Assembly: GCA_973895155.1 (NCBI GenBank)
Contig: OZ316891.1
Coordinates: 21,886,001 to 21,950,000, forward strand
DNA: 64,000 nucleotides
From: Marsupella aquatica
Taxonomy: Eukaryota; Marchantiophyta
Direction of reading: 5' to 3'
Under the pieces are notes generated by a model. That model was given only the letters and a program-made list of their open reading frames with translations, ran no database searches and was not told where the DNA came from. The stretch's first letter is position 1. The number at the start of each line of letters is the position of its first letter. Shown in pieces: positions 32,706 to 43,805 of the stretch. Made by a program: the position numbers and the translations under genes.

Positions 32706-35201
32706 TGTCATGCCCCTAATCCGGGCCTTAAATCCAGTTTAGTTCTATGGGGCGACCTCGACCACCAGTAAGGGTGAGGGTTCAGGCAAGGAGGTGTGTA
32801 GTGTCCACGATTAGTCCTAAGTCGGGCTAAATTGATATACTTATCGGTATAATATTTACGCAACTCGTACTGGTCATAGGTATATTTGTTTTCCACCGCT
32901 GGAATATTCCCACAGTTAGTGACTCGGACTAACTCCCGGCTTGGGGCTTTCAAGCCATCGATGTGATAGAACCTTGTGACATGCAATGGGTGGCAATCCC
33001 TACCATTAGTCCGCACCCGGTACGTCCCTTGAAATGGCGCCTTTGCCCAGACAAAGCATGCCCACAACACCAATTACTCGCGGAGACATTTGAGGGAGAA
33101 GACTACATTTACTCAGCGAAGAATCAAGATACATAGTTGACTCAACTTCTAAGGGGATCAGCAGGCCCAACGGCAGTTGATGCCCAGTCTCTACGAGGCC
33201 CCACCTCGCACTTGCCCAGCAAGCTTGACTCTAGCTCTCACTCCTTAGTGCACTCTGACCTTGCTCAGGCCGGGACTCCCCGTGCCTCGCCTTTCCTTGC
33301 GCTGAGATAACTAAGCCTTCTCCCTCTCCCCACAGAGGGAGGGGAAGCCTAAATACTATGGTTGCAGAAAGGAACCGAAAGATACTACCTTCCAGGGTAA
33401 TGCCTACTGACTAACTACCTTCAGGCTAGCCGGCCACACTCCTCGACCGGCTGACCGTTGACAGGCAAGGGTGCTATTTGGGACAGCAGCACCTAAATCT
33501 TCTGACCAAAATCTAGTCCACTGATGGACTCTATCCTACGTTGGCTAATCCTAACTGATCCTGTCCTAATTCTTCCTACTATACCGCTACTCAGCGCCTA
33601 ATGACAGCTATTTTGTCGTTAAGCCTAATCAAAAAGATGCCGGTGACTCAACTGCCTCGCACGGCGCCTGCTCCCTCCCTTCGCTAACCACCCCTTACAT
33701 GCGTGCTGTGGTCGGACCAGGGTTTGTCCCCCTGTCAAGGCAAGACCTCGAGCCGCCTTGATCAGAGGTGGGCCCAAGTCTGGCCCGCTGGAGGACTAGC
33801 AGAGCAACGTGGTCCTGCAAGGCCTTGTTATCCCGGACTGCCTCCTCTGCCTTGTTTGTCGCCTCATCGGCCTCTGCTTGGAGCCGCGCTACGTCTAGAT
33901 TGAGCTGGTTAATGGAGTCACGATGGGTCTGGTCCTGCACCAACAATTTATCCCGTTCGGCGGATAGACTAGCCACCTGCTGAGCTACCTGCAGGAATTG
34001 GTTGTTGAGGTTGGTTAGGCTAGTAACCCAAGCCGAGGATTCTGAGCGCAACTAAAGCACGGTGTCGTCTAGTTTCTTGAGGTCCACTTGCGCCCCGCTC
34101 AACTCCTGGGTTAGTCCGTCCCGCTGTTCGACGGTGCGGACTAACTCCTCACGGCGGGTAGCGGCCTCCTCCTTGAGGTGTTCTACCAACATTTGGAGGC
34201 GCCCGATCTCGTTCCCCTTTGCCATGAGCTCTTCCTCCAAGCGGCTTACGATCCGTGGTTGGTGTTCTAACATGAAGAAGGCTGGTTGAAAGTACGCCAA
34301 AACTTGTTGTCCGATATACGTCACTAGCTCCCCGGACAGAGTCTGACTAAACTTTTGGACTAGGTCGTAGGCCATGGTTCCCGGGGCTACCTGGTAGTCC
34401 TCCATCCTCTCGGGTACCGGCGGTTCCTCGGGCGGGGCATCGAGCTCCTCCGTAGTCTGCAATGGGGAGGGGAATTGAGGTTTCTTCAGGTGGTGGAGGG
34501 ATTGGAGGTGGTTGTACCGGGGGTAGCGGAGGCTCGACGAGAGGGGGCGGCGGAATTTCAATCTGGGGAGGTGACGGAGTATTAGTCGGGGCCTCTGGCT
34601 CGGGGTTTGCTTGAGGCGAGGTAGTCTGCTCGCTCAGGGTAGCCTCCTCCGTAGCGGGGGTGACCTTAGTCGGGGCTGAGGTAGCCATATTCTTTCCCCT
34701 GGCCTCCCGCCGTGCCTTGTACCAAGCGAGGATGATGGCGATATGACTTCCCAGGTAAGTCTTCCCCCCGATAGCCATACCTCCCTGAGCTCGCTTAAGC
34801 TCCCCCGAGAACCTACGGTAAAAGAATTGGGCCCAGTTCCGCCGCTTGAATTGCTCCACCTGTACAATCGTGCAAAGTGAAATCTTGGATTGTGGCTCAA
34901 TCATGTGTAGGGTAGTCCGTATGAAGTTAAGCCGCTCCATACAGATTAAGTTGGTGCACAACCCCTGCTTGTATCCGTTGTCTGTCTTACCCTCGGGTTT
35001 GAAGTGCCGAGGTATATACTCCTTATCCCAAATTTGGAGTTCAACCGACACTGGCCCGGTTGGCAGGCAGAAGATCTGTGCTAGTCGATGCTTCGTGAGT
35101 GATAAGGTCTATCTTGAAACCTTGGTGGTTGATGCGTCAATGTCAAAATTGGAGATGAACTCACAAATCTCCTTCGGCCTGGCTGCGCACGGTCTCCATA
35201 G
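32706..35201 (-). mobile_element. LTR-type insert I-2, homologous to I-1, right side truncated
   Basis: TGTCATGCCCC at 32,706 begins a sequence collinear with 14,197-16,660 (same ATTAGTC, GGTGTGTAG and LTR-interior blocks, same minus-strand gene). Similarity ends at TCTCCATAG (35,201), where the next region starts, so the insert lost its other end. About 33,080-33,690 is non-coding. Confidence 0.75.
33695..35190 (-). pseudogene. Insert I-2: proline-rich coiled-coil protein (3' part)
   Basis: Fragments 35,051-34,347, 34,561-34,052 and 34,051-33,695 on the minus strand match the I-1 protein: LICMERLNFIRTTLHMIEPQ, YLGSHIAIILAWYKARREAR, a polyproline stretch, then the coiled coil RIVSRLEEELMAKGNEIGRL. 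A frameshift near 34,500 and a stop at 34,052 break it. The N-terminal half is absent because the insert is truncated at 35,201. Confidence 0.7.
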
Positions 35202-35824
35202 AACACGATTTCGGACCGAACGAGAACTATTTCCTCTAAACGAGAAGTGTATTTTTATTTTCCGCCGAATTTCGGCAGCTTTTTTCATCAAAAACGCGTT
35301 TTTGGGGAAATAATGTAATTCGTATCGGAGTTCGGATTGAAACAACAAATTTAATAATGATCAAAACCAATGAAATTCATGCTAACAAATATTTATATTA
35401 TCAAGGAACAATTAGATCCGAAAAAATTTCTCCTCGACCTCATATTCACGCTCTCCGAAGATATATGAAAGGTCTTATCTATAAATCCATATCCATGTTT
35501 CGAGCCAAGTGCGATAACTGTATCGGACTCCGGATTTGAGCCACGAAAACTCCGACCCAATCTCAGGTTTCTCAGTTTTTGGATATTTACCAAAAATATT
35601 TTACATCACAGTCGATAAGAATTACTGCACGGTTCGTCAAATTTACCTTGCAGTTACCTCCGCAATTGACCAGTTACCTCCGCAAGTGACCATAGTCAAC
35701 ATGCCATTCTTTCAACAGCAATGCGCAGTCCGATAAAATTATCGCGAAAACTATGGGCGACAAAAATACTAGTTGACAATACTAAGATCCTTCGGTTCAT
35801 CGGTTAAATTTCAAAATTCCTATC

Positions 35825-35962
35825 CATATGAAGAAAACTCTTCGCAATACCAACATCAGATAAATTTATCGCTTCAATTTCAAAATTGCAACTTCCATAT
35901 GAAGGAACCACTTTTGCAATACCAACATCAGATAAATTTATCGCTTCAATTTCAAAACTATA
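35825..35962. repeat. 71-72-bp tandem duplication carrying the palindrome
   Basis: CATATGAAG...GCAATACCAACATCAGATAAATTTATCGCTTCAATTTC is present twice, starting at 35,825 and 35,896. Each copy carries one palindrome (35,859 and 35,931). It lies about 250 bases upstream of the G-box and TATA box of the next gene. Confidence 0.85.
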
Positions 35963-36063
35963 TAATTTTTCCACGATGCACGTGTGAGAATGAAATTGGA
36001 AATCCAAGAAATATACCCTTTTCTGCTATTTTGTCGTTTAGGGTGACAGCCAATCAAAAGTGG

Positions 36064-36099
36064 ACACGTGGGCCAACCCCTCAACAGACACTATAAAAG
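36064..36099 (+). promoter_or_regulatory. G-box and TATA box of the DUF7869-like gene
   Basis: ACACGTGG (36,064-36,071) is a plant G-box, and CTATAAAAG with TATAAAAG at 36,092-36,099 is a good TATA box. Transcription would start near 36,125, about 90 bases before the ATG at 36,213. Confidence 0.7.
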
Positions 36100-36212
36100 G
36101 GCCACCGCCGATAAGTTTTTGGTGTCATTATCGAGAGTAGAGTTTTGGGAGTTGTGTTCTTGGAGCAACATTCTGTCCGTTGAGCCTTTCGTTTTCCCTG
36201 ATTGTGGGAGGA

Positions 36213-37745
36213 ATGCAAAGCCCCATAGTGTCTCGGATAGCCATGTCTCAATCAGACACAGATTCACCTTCCAGTTCAGTTGAATCCTCTCCTAATCTTG
36301 TCGCTCGCTGTTTGCCAAGTCGCATACTTAAAGCTCTACCTCTCTCACAGCAAATAGTGCCCGAAATCTCTGACTCAGATTCTGATGCAAGTTCTGGTCC
36401 TGAGCCTAGTGCTTACTATGTGTCGCCTAGTAAACCTGAGAAGCGTCGTCTCTTGAGCGTTCCATCACCAAGAAATGAGAAACTTTCAATCCCAGGTTTA
36501 GGTCCGAGACGTCGCTTCAGGCCATCCATCTCGGGTTATGGAGAGGGTATCCGGCGACCGATATGCGTATCGCAGTCGGCATTCAAGTTGCCACATTCAA
36601 CACAAGTTCAACGACGGATCTTTCAGTCTCCGGGTGAGGATCGGGACACAGAAATACAAAGACCGATACGGCGATCGGTCTTTGCATTGCCTGGACTGGA
36701 TGTGCGAGCAAGCGAGGGAATCGGACTGCGAAGTCCAGACTCGGCCCTTTCTCGAATGGTCCATGGGAATCATGGTGAACAAGTGCTCAATTTTCCAGCA
36801 GCTCGCGGAGTCGTTGGGACTGCACGTGCGAATCCAGAATCTCCAAGTTCTCAAGGGCGAACTGTCATTGGTTCCAGGCTCCAAGTATCGAGGAGAGGTC
36901 TTAGTGGCGTTCGGGTTATGTATAGAGAGCCACGGAGTCCAATTGTGTTTTCAGATGAGTCGAGTGCATCGGAGAACGAAGATGAGGAAGGAGATAGAGA
37001 ATCCGATATAATAGCACAAGTTGTGTCTGAATGTTTGGAAGGAGCTGTCGAAGAGAATAGCTATAGTCGTCTATTCAGTGCCCCTCTAAATGCGTCAAGG
37101 AGATCTATAGAGGATGGTAGCTCAGCAGAGAGTGATGCATCTATTCGCGAGGCACCTGAAGGACCCGAAAATGCCAATGTTATGAACGGATTTCAGGTTG
37201 TAGAGAAGTCAAATGAGCCTAGTAAAAAAGATAGGGACCGAATTACTAGGAAAGACAATGTGATAAATGACAAATTGAATAGAAACAAAATGAGAGAAAT
37301 TCATAAGTATTCGTGTTGTGATAATTATTGTCTGCGGAATTTGGGTCTGCTAGTCATGATGAAACAATGCACTTATTACTATGGGCTATCCTACCCAGAG
37401 AAGAACGTCCTTCTAAGAGGATGTGTGAAGGGTGGGCATGCTGGTGCAAGTGGTTACTCAGTTAGTGGTAGATCCTTTTGTCGAAGTGGTTTTAAGAAAT
37501 TATTTTCACTGGAAAATAATCATCTCCAAAAAATCTCGCAGAACATGTTTTCTCGGATACAGATCGATACAGTTTGTCGAGAAAAATCACCCGCACATCT
37601 TGGTCTCGTCCAATGGCTGGATGATTTTTTTTCCACAAATGTCGAGAGTCTCCCCAACAAGGATATCTTTCATTTACGTGACAATTGGACAAAAACAGAG
37701 GTTTTTGATGCCTTCCAGTCCGAAACTCTAATGCGCCAAGAATAA
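36213..37745 (+). CDS. DUF7869-like protein, N-terminal exon(s)
   Basis: ATG at 36,213 (second ATG 36,243) opens a 511-codon frame. The first ~230 residues are Ser/Pro/Arg-rich and disordered, with SDSDASSGPEP. An acidic stretch (SDESSASENEDEEGDRESD) follows, then a Lys-rich region. From about residue 350 a Cys/His-bearing domain appears (YSCCDNYCLRNLG; LRGCVKGGHAGASGYSVSGR), followed by FHLRDNWTKTEVFDAFQSE. TAA at 37,743-37,745 stops it, but the same frame goes on with YSWFVRIWNKEFPRVRIPK and FSTCAPCTEFKALRDK, typical of the family before its core, up to a second TAA at 37,884. Either the gene is broken by two nonsense codons or splicing differs from my reading. The core continues at 38,157. 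Confidence 0.6.
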   Translation: MQSPIVSRIAMSQSDTDSPSSSVESSPNLVARCLPSRILKALPLSQQIVPEISDSDSDASSGPEPSAYYVSPSKPEKRRLLSVPSPRNEKLSIPGLGPRRRFRPSISGYGEGIRRPICVSQSAFKLPHSTQVQRRIFQSPGEDRDTEIQRPIRRSVFALPGLDVRASEGIGLRSPDSALSRMVHGNHGEQVLNFPAARGVVGTARANPESPSSQGRTVIGSRLQVSRRGLSGVRVMYREPRSPIVFSDESSASENEDEEGDRESDIIAQVVSECLEGAVEENSYSRLFSAPLNASRRSIEDGSSAESDASIREAPEGPENANVMNGFQVVEKSNEPSKKDRDRITRKDNVINDKLNRNKMREIHKYSCCDNYCLRNLGLLVMMKQCTYYYGLSYPEKNVLLRGCVKGGHAGASGYSVSGRSFCRSGFKKLFSLENNHLQKISQNMFSRIQIDTVCREKSPAHLGLVQWLDDFFSTNVESLPNKDIFHLRDNWTKTEVFDAFQSETLMRQE

Positions 37746-38156
37746 GGCATGACATATTCATGGTTTGTTCGCATTTGGAACAAGGAGTTTCCTCGCGTGC
37801 GCATCCCCAAAAGGAGCCGTTTCTCCACCTGCGCCCCGTGTACTGAATTCAAAGCACTCCGTGACAAGGAAACACTCGAAGCATAAAAGAGTAAATTTCT
37901 AAACCTGTGTGTTACTCCCGATAATTTTATCGGGTTGAGTATTCATGTGCTTCTTCTTTGGCCATGTGAGTGAATATATCGTTTGAACAGTTTGAATACT
38001 GAACCTAATAAATTTATCGCTGTCACAGTTTTTCATTACGGTCTTGTGTTTGAATACTGAACCCGATAAATTTATCGTTGTCAGGGTTTATCATTACGGT
38101 CTCGGGTTCAACATTGCGGTTATCATGTTTTGTCCTAAAATTTTTTATTGTTGTAG

Positions 38157-39718
38157 GAAAATTCTCAACATTGCTAAACGAGCATCGGAAGGCACAAGCA
38201 GTCGAGAGGGAGAAGTTAGCAAAGCACCGGAGCAAATGTTACAAGAGTCCAGAGAAATATTTGGGCATCTGTATTGATGGAATGGATCAAAAGAAGACAG
38301 AGTTACCTCATTTCATTCGGTGTCCGAAGAATATGGATGAAAAGTATTTCATCCCCGTACACGTAGTGGGTTGTTTGATCTTCAACAAACAATTAAGTTC
38401 AAATGTTTTTTTGAACTATCCAAATATTCACAATGATAGCAACCTGACCATCCACGTTATCCAGCATATTCTAAATACCTGGGAAGGTCTGCTCCCTCCA
38501 GTGCTTTACCTCCAGCTTGATAACACAGCTCGGGAAAACAAGAATAAATATCTTATGGCATATTTGAATATGTTGGTGGAGATAGGTGTTTCCCAGAAAA
38601 TAAAGGTTGGTTTCCTATTGGTGGGGCACACCCATGATCAAATTGATCAAATGTTTAGCAAGTTTTCTTCAAAATTGAACAAGCGGAAAGCTTTCCGGTT
38701 GGACACTCTTTCAGCAATCATAGAGGAATCCTACAATCCTACGGCAAAGATATTTTTCGTCGACGAGGTTGCCGATTTCAAGAAATTTGTGTCAGACAAG
38801 GATCAAGCAAATGACAAGGATATGGATGGTCAGGTTCTACGTACTCTCCACGGCATAAGTGCTCAAAAACAATTTCGGATTACTAGAGTACTCGAAGATG
38901 GAAGTGCTCGGTCCGTATTCCATGCCAAACATCTTTCAATGACAATCGATTGGGGGGAGACGGTGGATTTTGTTCGGTACATTCCATCATCTGGAATGTG
39001 GGTCGCACCACAAATGGCATTGAAGTCGGCCACGGGAGCGACAGGAGACAATGAAGAGCAAGAGAATGATGCTGAGGAACAAGATGAGCGGGCGGCTCAA
39101 AGTTATTTGTCAACTCTTCAAAAATATCAAAGAGCAATTGAAGATGGATTCAATTACTTTGACGACGCAGATCGACTATGGTGGGGTCGTTTTTTTGACA
39201 AACAAAAAGAAGTGATTCAGCACCACCTAAAACCTGCACAATGGAGTTTTGATTGGAGTTGGCCCAAGGTAAACGTACAGAGAGAACTTCCGAGTAATCC
39301 TACGGAAGCAGCAATGGAATCTAGCTTGGTTGATAAAGTAGCGGGTGTGAGGACAGTCATGTATTCTGGAAGTCGAAGAAAAGTCACGGAAATTGGAGAC
39401 TTCAAGGATCTAGAGGTGAATACTAAATTTGCAATGATATGTGTAGCAGCCCATCAGGATCCCAAGGGAAGACCATTCTGGATGGCAAAAGTGACTGAGA
39501 TTATCACAAGAATTAACGACATCCCGGAGCGGATTAAAATCACTTGGTATGCAATGGATTCGGAGGAAGAGTCTGCAATTGAAGGCAGATATTATCCGGA
39601 GAAAGAGGCTTCGTCTAGCAAAGTACTGGAGGATGAATTGTCCCTATCAGAAACTCCCGTTTATGCGTATAACTTTGCGTTATTGGCAAATAGTACTCTC
39701 CCTATACAAACAAGATGA
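38157..39718 (+). CDS. DUF7869-like protein, core exon with DDE-like acidic pattern
   Basis: An acceptor (TTGTTGTAG) precedes 38,157, and the frame runs to TGA at 39,716-39,718. The core reads YLGICIDGMDQKKTELPHFI, PVHVVGCLIF, NLTIHVIQHIL, VLYLQLDNTARENKNKYLMA and VGFLLVGHTHDQIDQMFSKF. The IDGMD, LDN-RENKN and GHTHxxID blocks are the hallmarks of DUF7869 proteins and have the spacing of an RNase-H-like DDE/D active site; I infer a transposase-type fold. The last ~270 residues are acidic at first (DNEEQENDAEEQDE) and then resemble a chromatin-adaptor segment (TKFAMICVAAHQDPKGRPFW, TWYAMDSEEES). The 3' end faces that of the methyltransferase gene 376 bases away. Confidence 0.75.
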
Positions 39719-40094
39719 ATCATTCAAAATGCAATGGAGACTGTAGTCGTTGATAGTCGAAGCTAGTTTCAGGTTTAAGTTATAATGGTTATCGTTCCCA
39801 TGAATATGTACAGTGGTTATCGTTCTGGGACTATGTACTCCGAAGCTATAATGATATCTTTTTTTTTAAATAATTGCAATGACGAACCAGTTAGAGAATA
39901 CAATGCTGTCCGATAAGATTATCGACAACTCCATTCCCCCAGCAGGAACACCGCGACAGTCCGATATATGCAAAGTCCGATAAATTTATCGCATTAATAA
40001 ATGTGACAAAGGTTCTTCCTCATGGAATACAGAAGTCGATAAATTTATCGACAACTTCATTGGTGATTGACATTATCCTAACGAGCACACGCAA
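39719..40094. other. Intergenic region between two convergent genes, with three palindromes
   Basis: It is AT-rich and contains no ORF. Palindromes lie at 39,912, 39,979 and 40,038, the last being an 18-base perfect one. Both 3' ends and their polyadenylation signals must lie here. Confidence 0.6.
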
Positions 40095-43000
40095 CTAATC
40101 TAATAACATGTCGTTGAGATCATCCTCATTTGGTGTTCTGGGAGGCTCTTCCTCAGTTTCTTCTTGTTCCTCTTCGGTCTCCTTCACGACCTCAACTACG
40201 TAAGTCGATGTCCCGAGTACACCCAATTGGCCTGCAATTGGTGGTTGAATCTCATGACCTTCAACGCCGTGCCCTTCAATCTGGGATTCTTCATATAAAT
40301 TCCAGTTTGACTCCAGAATCATGATCCGGGATTTTACAAAACCAATCTGCGCAGAACTCTTATCAACAGCACAACCCTGGCAAGAATTGAGGAGCGTAGC
40401 AGCTAATGTCAATCCGGTTCCACAACAAAGATCAATAACCCAATCCTCTTTCTTATAGAAATGGGAAACAAACCAAGCCCCTAAACCAACAGGCTTCTGA
40501 TATGGGTTCACAACAAATCCCAACGGATCAACGGACTTCTTGGTTACACATGGAACCTTGATGATATTGACGCGAGACTCATCCGGTTGGAAATTGTACA
40601 TGTTCATGTTCCGAATGCCTTCCTCGCTATAGAAACCTATCGACCAGTTCTCAAAACCCCACGCCAATCGAGCTCCAGCGGGACGCTCATGAATGTTAGT
40701 CTTCTCCCAGATTCCAGCCTCGACCCCACAGTTGCATACACTCTCCAGTGCAGACATCACCATATGCGTTTGTTGTAGTGAATGGATCACAACAAACCTC
40801 CACTGCTTAGCGGTCGTCATCTTTGAGAAACTTGTCAACATGTCTAAAATGTCCTTTTCTGTGAAGGCCACTTCATCAAACTCCAAACCAGGAGCATTAA
40901 AACCATACGAAATATCCGCAACCGCAAGGGTGTAAGCCCTTGGCTGAACAAAAGAATCCAAAATTCGAACATCACCAACATGGAGATAGTAGGGAAAAGA
41001 ATCCCCATCTGCATTTTTCCATGTTTGTTCAAACGCTTCTGCTGTGCCCTCGCCTAAGGACCTCAGCCGATTGTACTTTTCGATTGCAGCAAGCACAAAA
41101 TTCTTAAACACATAAGGGATTTCAGCTGAGGGAACAATAACCTCCCCCGCAGAATTATAAGTGACAGCCAAAACCACTTTGCTTTTCCTTTTTGAATTAA
41201 TCTTCAGTTGTAAGAATGTCAGACACATCTACAGTTAGAATAGCGTGAGATGAATGCTAAGGCCGATAAAAATCTCGCGATGGAGCACGCTAGCCAATAA
41301 ATGGAATCGCTTAGAAACCAACAAAGGAATGCTAAAGCCGATAAAAATCTTGCGATAGAGCATGCTGTGAGAGGAATGCTTACCGCGTCACTCAATTTCT
41401 CCGCCCATATGCCAAGGACCAAGACATCTGTTTCGTTGGGAAACATTTCTCTGCATGTTGCCCAATCTGGCTGACCAGATATCTGCAAAAATAGTTTCTT
41501 CACCTTGGCAAGCTTTTTCAACTTCTCACCTTCCTTGTGCATTTGATCCAAAGTGATCACCTTCCCGATAACCCTATTCAAGAGACGCTTGACATGCTCC
41601 TTATTTGACAGTCCTTGGAGACCTTGAAATGAATTTAAGTTGAGGTCACCAGCAAGTTTATTCATTTTAATCTCCCTTACCGTCAAAGGTTTCACCTTTC
41701 CCTTTGCGTTCGTTGTTGCCACAATTTTTTTGGGTTGTCCTAAGACAATACCTTTCTCCCACATCTGGAAAATCTGCTCCTGAAGATCCCAAATTTCACC
41801 TGTTCGGAAAGCAATTTGGAAAGCCGGATCATGTTTGGTGATGGAGTCACGAACTCCTGGCGTGTACTCCATCATGCATTCTTGACAACATGCTTCGTGG
41901 ACATCTTTAGTCGAGCCCACACCCATTTCAAGGAAAATATTGTGACAAGCGCGAACTTGGTCAATTTTAGTCATGTTCTTTCGATACTCCTGGTCATAGT
42001 TATGCTGGAAGCCTAACTTTCGGACCTCGGATCTCGTAAGCCCAGCGTAAACCCAAGCTTCCAGCTCACCATATATTTGCTTCCCGTATATTTTAAACAA
42101 CTCGGACTTTGCCCGAGCACCATGATTCCCTCCAATAATTCTATACTTCCATACCCTTGACTTCAGGATGTCCCAATCTGCGGTTGTGGGACAATCCTTT
42201 GGATCCACACACAGCACGAACGGGGCACTGAAGTTGGTGGGGTTTTTCATGAGAAGTATCTTGATATTTTCCACATGCAATCTATCCACTGGTCTAATCA
42301 AAGTTGTCAAATCCCCCTCCTCATCAAATATGAGATTGTCGACATGCAGAAGCACAGTTGTCCTTTGCACCCTTCGTTGCATCAGAAGACTGAGCTCTGC
42401 CTTGATCGCGTCCGTCTCATACATCGAAAGAGCCGTCTCCTCCTCCTGATCAGCCTACAAAAGCGTTGCAAATTCAATTAAGGAAAGAAACTATGAGATT
42501 TTTATCGGAGTTCGCATTTGTTCAACATAACTCCACAATCCACAATTCAGGAAATAAACAGCGAGATTTTTATCGGATTTCGTGTTTGTTAAACAGTACA
42601 ACGACGTAGTACTTACCAATGGCGCCGTAGGAACCGCGACTGGAACTGATGGAATTGACGGAGCTCTATCTACTTCTGCAGCCACCATCTCAGTCCAGCC
42701 AGTCCTCTTCCTCTTTGTGCTAAGTCCAGAACCAGATGGCCCGGATCCCTCGGATCCTTTACTTTCGCTTGGTTTAACGGATGGTCCTCGATGGTTGCCC
42801 CGGCCTCTCCCACTACCGCCAGTTTCCTGGCTCTTCTTCCCACCGTCAGAGGTTCCCGCGGCATCTCCCCTGCCGCTACCTCTCCCTTTCCCTTTTCCAC
42901 TTCCCGAAACCCGACCAGAAGTTGTAGGTTCGTCCACGTCAATATGTGTAGAGGATTGCAATGGTTCTTTCCGCCCCGATATTTTATCGGCATTAGAACC

Positions 43001-43585
43001 ACCACTTCCACTTGAACCTGGTTTCTTGAAAACAATTTTGCGGACAGGTTTGAACTCTTCACCCACAAGTCTCTTGTACTCTGCGTTTACCCTTGGAAGC
43101 ATGATGGCATCACAATCTTGCACATACTGGCCGATCCAAGCCGAACCCATAACATTCATCTCTCTTGCTGCGTGAACATCGGCAACAAGGGGATCTTCTA
43201 GATAACTGTCCATCGATTTCTCATCAAAGGTATCGAGAGTAACAATGAGAGATGTGAAACCCTTGCGCCCACACATTGTCAAGAAACTAAGGCCCTCTGT
43301 CAACACTTTTCCCTCCCCGTGGCCAACCATGAACTCGACGACGGCAACAGCAATGACAGGGCCATACGAAACATTAACCTTCGTCCATTTTTGCAACTGG
43401 ACCCAAAGGATTGGGGTAACACAGTCTTCGAAACCCGTGGACTGTAATCTGGCATCACGGAAGTACCATGACTTCTTGATACACTTGATCTCTTCACAAA
43501 TGTCTTCACTTGTCCAAATTGCATTGGTGAGGCTTGTCATGAGACTTTCTGCCTCAGCAGATCCACTCTTTCCACTAGTAGCCAT
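40095..43585 (-). CDS. ParB-like plus beta-class amino DNA methyltransferase fusion, three exons
   Basis: I read exons 43,585-42,617, 42,454-41,384 and 41,228-40,095; both introns have GTAAG donors, TGTAG acceptors and phase 0, giving 1,057 codons without a stop. Residues 1-190 are globular and unrecognised. About 195-310 is a Gly/Ser/Arg/Lys-rich basic linker. About 365-445 (IRPVDRLHVENIKILL... YRIIGGNHGARAKSEL) fits a ParB/sulfiredoxin-like fold. The C-terminal domain has ADISYGF (about 783, place of DPPY), FVVIHSLQQTH, NPYQKPVGLGAWF (about 921, like NPxQKPxxL) and VIDLCCGTGLTLAATLL (about 945, motif I). This order, IV before I, marks a beta-class enzyme that methylates an exocyclic amino group (N6-A or N4-C). 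DISY in place of DPPY may weaken catalysis. The acidic C-terminus ends NDMLLD. Confidence 0.75.
41229..41383 (-). repeat. Intron 2 of the methyltransferase gene: internal tandem duplication
   Basis: GGAATGCTAA(A/G)GCCGATAAAAATCT with CGCGATGGAGCA or TGCGATAGAGCA occurs twice, about 77 bases apart. Each copy carries a half palindrome (GATAAAAATC). Confidence 0.7.
42455..42616 (-). repeat. Intron 1 of the methyltransferase gene: repeated GAGATTTTTATCGG block
   Basis: GAGATTTTTATCGGAGTTCG and GAGATTTTTATCGGATTTCG occur 70 bases apart, each followed by a TTTGTTCAACA or TTTGTTAAACA stretch. The same half palindrome is used as in intron 2. Confidence 0.75.
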
Positions 43586-43805
43586 GGAAAAGTCTGCAAA
43601 TAAACAAATTCCAATGCAAAGAGCGATAAAATTATCGCCGCCAATCTCACAGCACATGTGGACACGACATCTCATCACACAAGGACAAAGAGACCGATAA
43701 AATTATCGCAAAAGTGAGCCTTCTTTAAATTGACGGCCGAGTGTATAGGTCGAAGAATCAGCTACGGAACCCTAAATCCAAAACCTTAACCCCTAAACCT
43801 AAACC
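43586..43805 (-). promoter_or_regulatory. Upstream region of the methyltransferase gene
   Basis: Two palindromes lie 40 and 111 bases upstream of the ATG (43,625 and 43,696). TTTATTTGCAG directly before the ATG could be the acceptor of an intron in the 5' leader. CCTAAACCTAAACCCTAA near 43,790 is a telo-box-like motif seen in plant promoters. Confidence 0.45.

Larger units (their letters stand above)
35731..43707. repeat. Dispersed palindromes GATAA-N2-TTATC
   Basis: Sites (12-bp core): 35,732, 35,859, 35,931, 37,920, 38,065, 39,912, 39,979, 40,038, 43,625 and 43,696. Weaker forms are at 38,007, 44,773 and within the introns of the methyltransferase gene (GAGATTTTTATCGG near 42,494 and 42,564; its complement near 41,262 and 41,339). 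Several are longer perfect palindromes, for example CCCGATAATTTTATCGGG (37,917-37,934) and GTCGATAAATTTATCGAC (40,036-40,053). They lie upstream of both genes, in the intron of the first gene and between the two 3' ends. Confidence 0.85.

Noticed and set aside
42582-43175. 197-codon + strand ORF with Pro/Leu-rich product
   Set aside because: It is the antisense of exon 1 of the methyltransferase gene, whose Gly/Arg-rich linker keeps the other strand open.
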